DNA of 61,562 nucleotides from Clostridium sp. MCC353 (GTDB taxonomy: Bacteria > Bacillota > Clostridia > Lachnospirales > Lachnospiraceae). The position numbers were made by a program, and so were the translations under genes. This document shows positions 61,417 to 61,562 of the stretch, one piece after another; position 1 is the first letter of the stretch; the number at the start of each line of letters is the position of its first letter. The notes beneath the pieces are model-generated. The model was not told the origin of the DNA and searched no databases. It was given only the letters and a program-made list of their open reading frames with translations. The stretch covers positions 1,390 through 62,951 of the forward strand of contig NZ_WQPN01000067.1 of NCBI RefSeq assembly GCF_018785315.1, written 5' to 3'.

Positions 61417-61562
61417 AAGTTACGCCGCGAATCCTGGGGATGGGGACGGACGGGGGCGGAGGCCCGCTTGGATGGCTGGCATCGGGCGGAGCGGAATCCG
61501 TTGGCGATGAAAACCGGCTTCCAACCGTAAGTGAAACTAAGGCTCCAGGGACGGAAAAAGAC
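61417..61562 (+). repeat. LP7: long forked palindrome element, left part only (window end)
   Basis: Left end TAAGTTACGCCGCGAATCC, then the left arm and the conserved loop words GATGAAAACCGGCTTCCAACCGTAAG (split as CCGGCTTCCAACCGTAAG). It continues with GGGACGGAAAAAGAC, the start of the inner stem, where the window ends. The right half must lie outside. It follows fumC by about 40 bp. Confidence 0.8.

Overview
The window looks like chromosomal DNA of a Lachnospiraceae-type member of the Clostridia (Firmicutes). The signs are strong AGGAGG ribosome-binding sites, sigma-A promoters of the TTGACA/TATAAT type, a CIRCE-controlled groES-groL operon, a cysS/mini-RNase III/rlmB cluster, a SigV/RsiV-like pair, a tripartite tricarboxylate transporter and a clostridial-type GlnRS. 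I cannot name a species. All coordinates and motifs were read by eye; no database search or folding program was run.

Layout. 1-900: edge of an IS4-type element and the first long palindrome (LP1). 0.9-4.6 kb: a cytidylate-kinase-like protein, a methyltransferase, a ferredoxin-like protein, and an ECF sigma/anti-sigma pair with its own ECF promoter. 4.6-7.0 kb: LP2, carbamate kinase, and an IS200/IS605 element whose tnpB is internally deleted. 7.3-9.2 kb: a glycosyltransferase and a PAP2 membrane phosphatase. 9.4-18.0 kb: a two-component system divergent from an RND efflux operon that encodes two TolC-like proteins. 18.05-19.45 kb: LP3 and LP4 around two broken genes. 19.6-27.9 kb: a catabolic/uptake island (two alpha/beta hydrolases, two LysR regulators, TctCBA transporter, metallo-beta-lactamase-fold enzyme). 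28-33.7 kb: tRNAs, a lipid kinase, ispF-cysS-mrnC-rlmB and a transglutaminase lipoprotein. 33.8-39.3 kb: a small type IV pilus/type II secretion-like operon plus an unusual sugar-binding lipoprotein. 39.3-46 kb: DUF4397 protein, tRNA-Thr, a YbjQ-like protein, a UroD-like protein, an orphan ABC binding protein, a 30-residue small ORF, GNAT and L-lactate dehydrogenase. 46-55.3 kb: glnS, a MocR regulator, groES-groL and a PLP aminotransferase. 55.3-61.5 kb: LP5, LP6, guaB, cupin/TIM-barrel proteins, DUF3842, fumC and the start of LP7.

Two repeated non-coding families are the most interesting content. (1) Seven copies (six essentially whole, one cut by the window end) of a roughly 290-430 bp element that is almost entirely self-complementary. 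Long outer arms lead to a fork carrying two hairpins. The arms differ strongly between copies but change in a compensatory way, while particular internal-loop sequences and the element ends stay the same. This is what selection on a folded DNA or RNA structure looks like. (2) Three copies of a ~130-155 nt leader-like element with conserved hairpin loops, each ending in a small hairpin that pairs with the ribosome-binding site. They lie before a lipid kinase gene, before an ABC binding-protein gene, and just ahead of the groES promoter. I recognise neither as a named family.

Smaller observations include a fossil copy of a LysR-type promoter/operator next to LP4, a ~54 bp repeat on either side of groESL, a sugar-binding protein with a second copy of its N-terminal lobe, a Cys-rich tail on IspF, and RND/TolC efflux genes in what looks like a monoderm.
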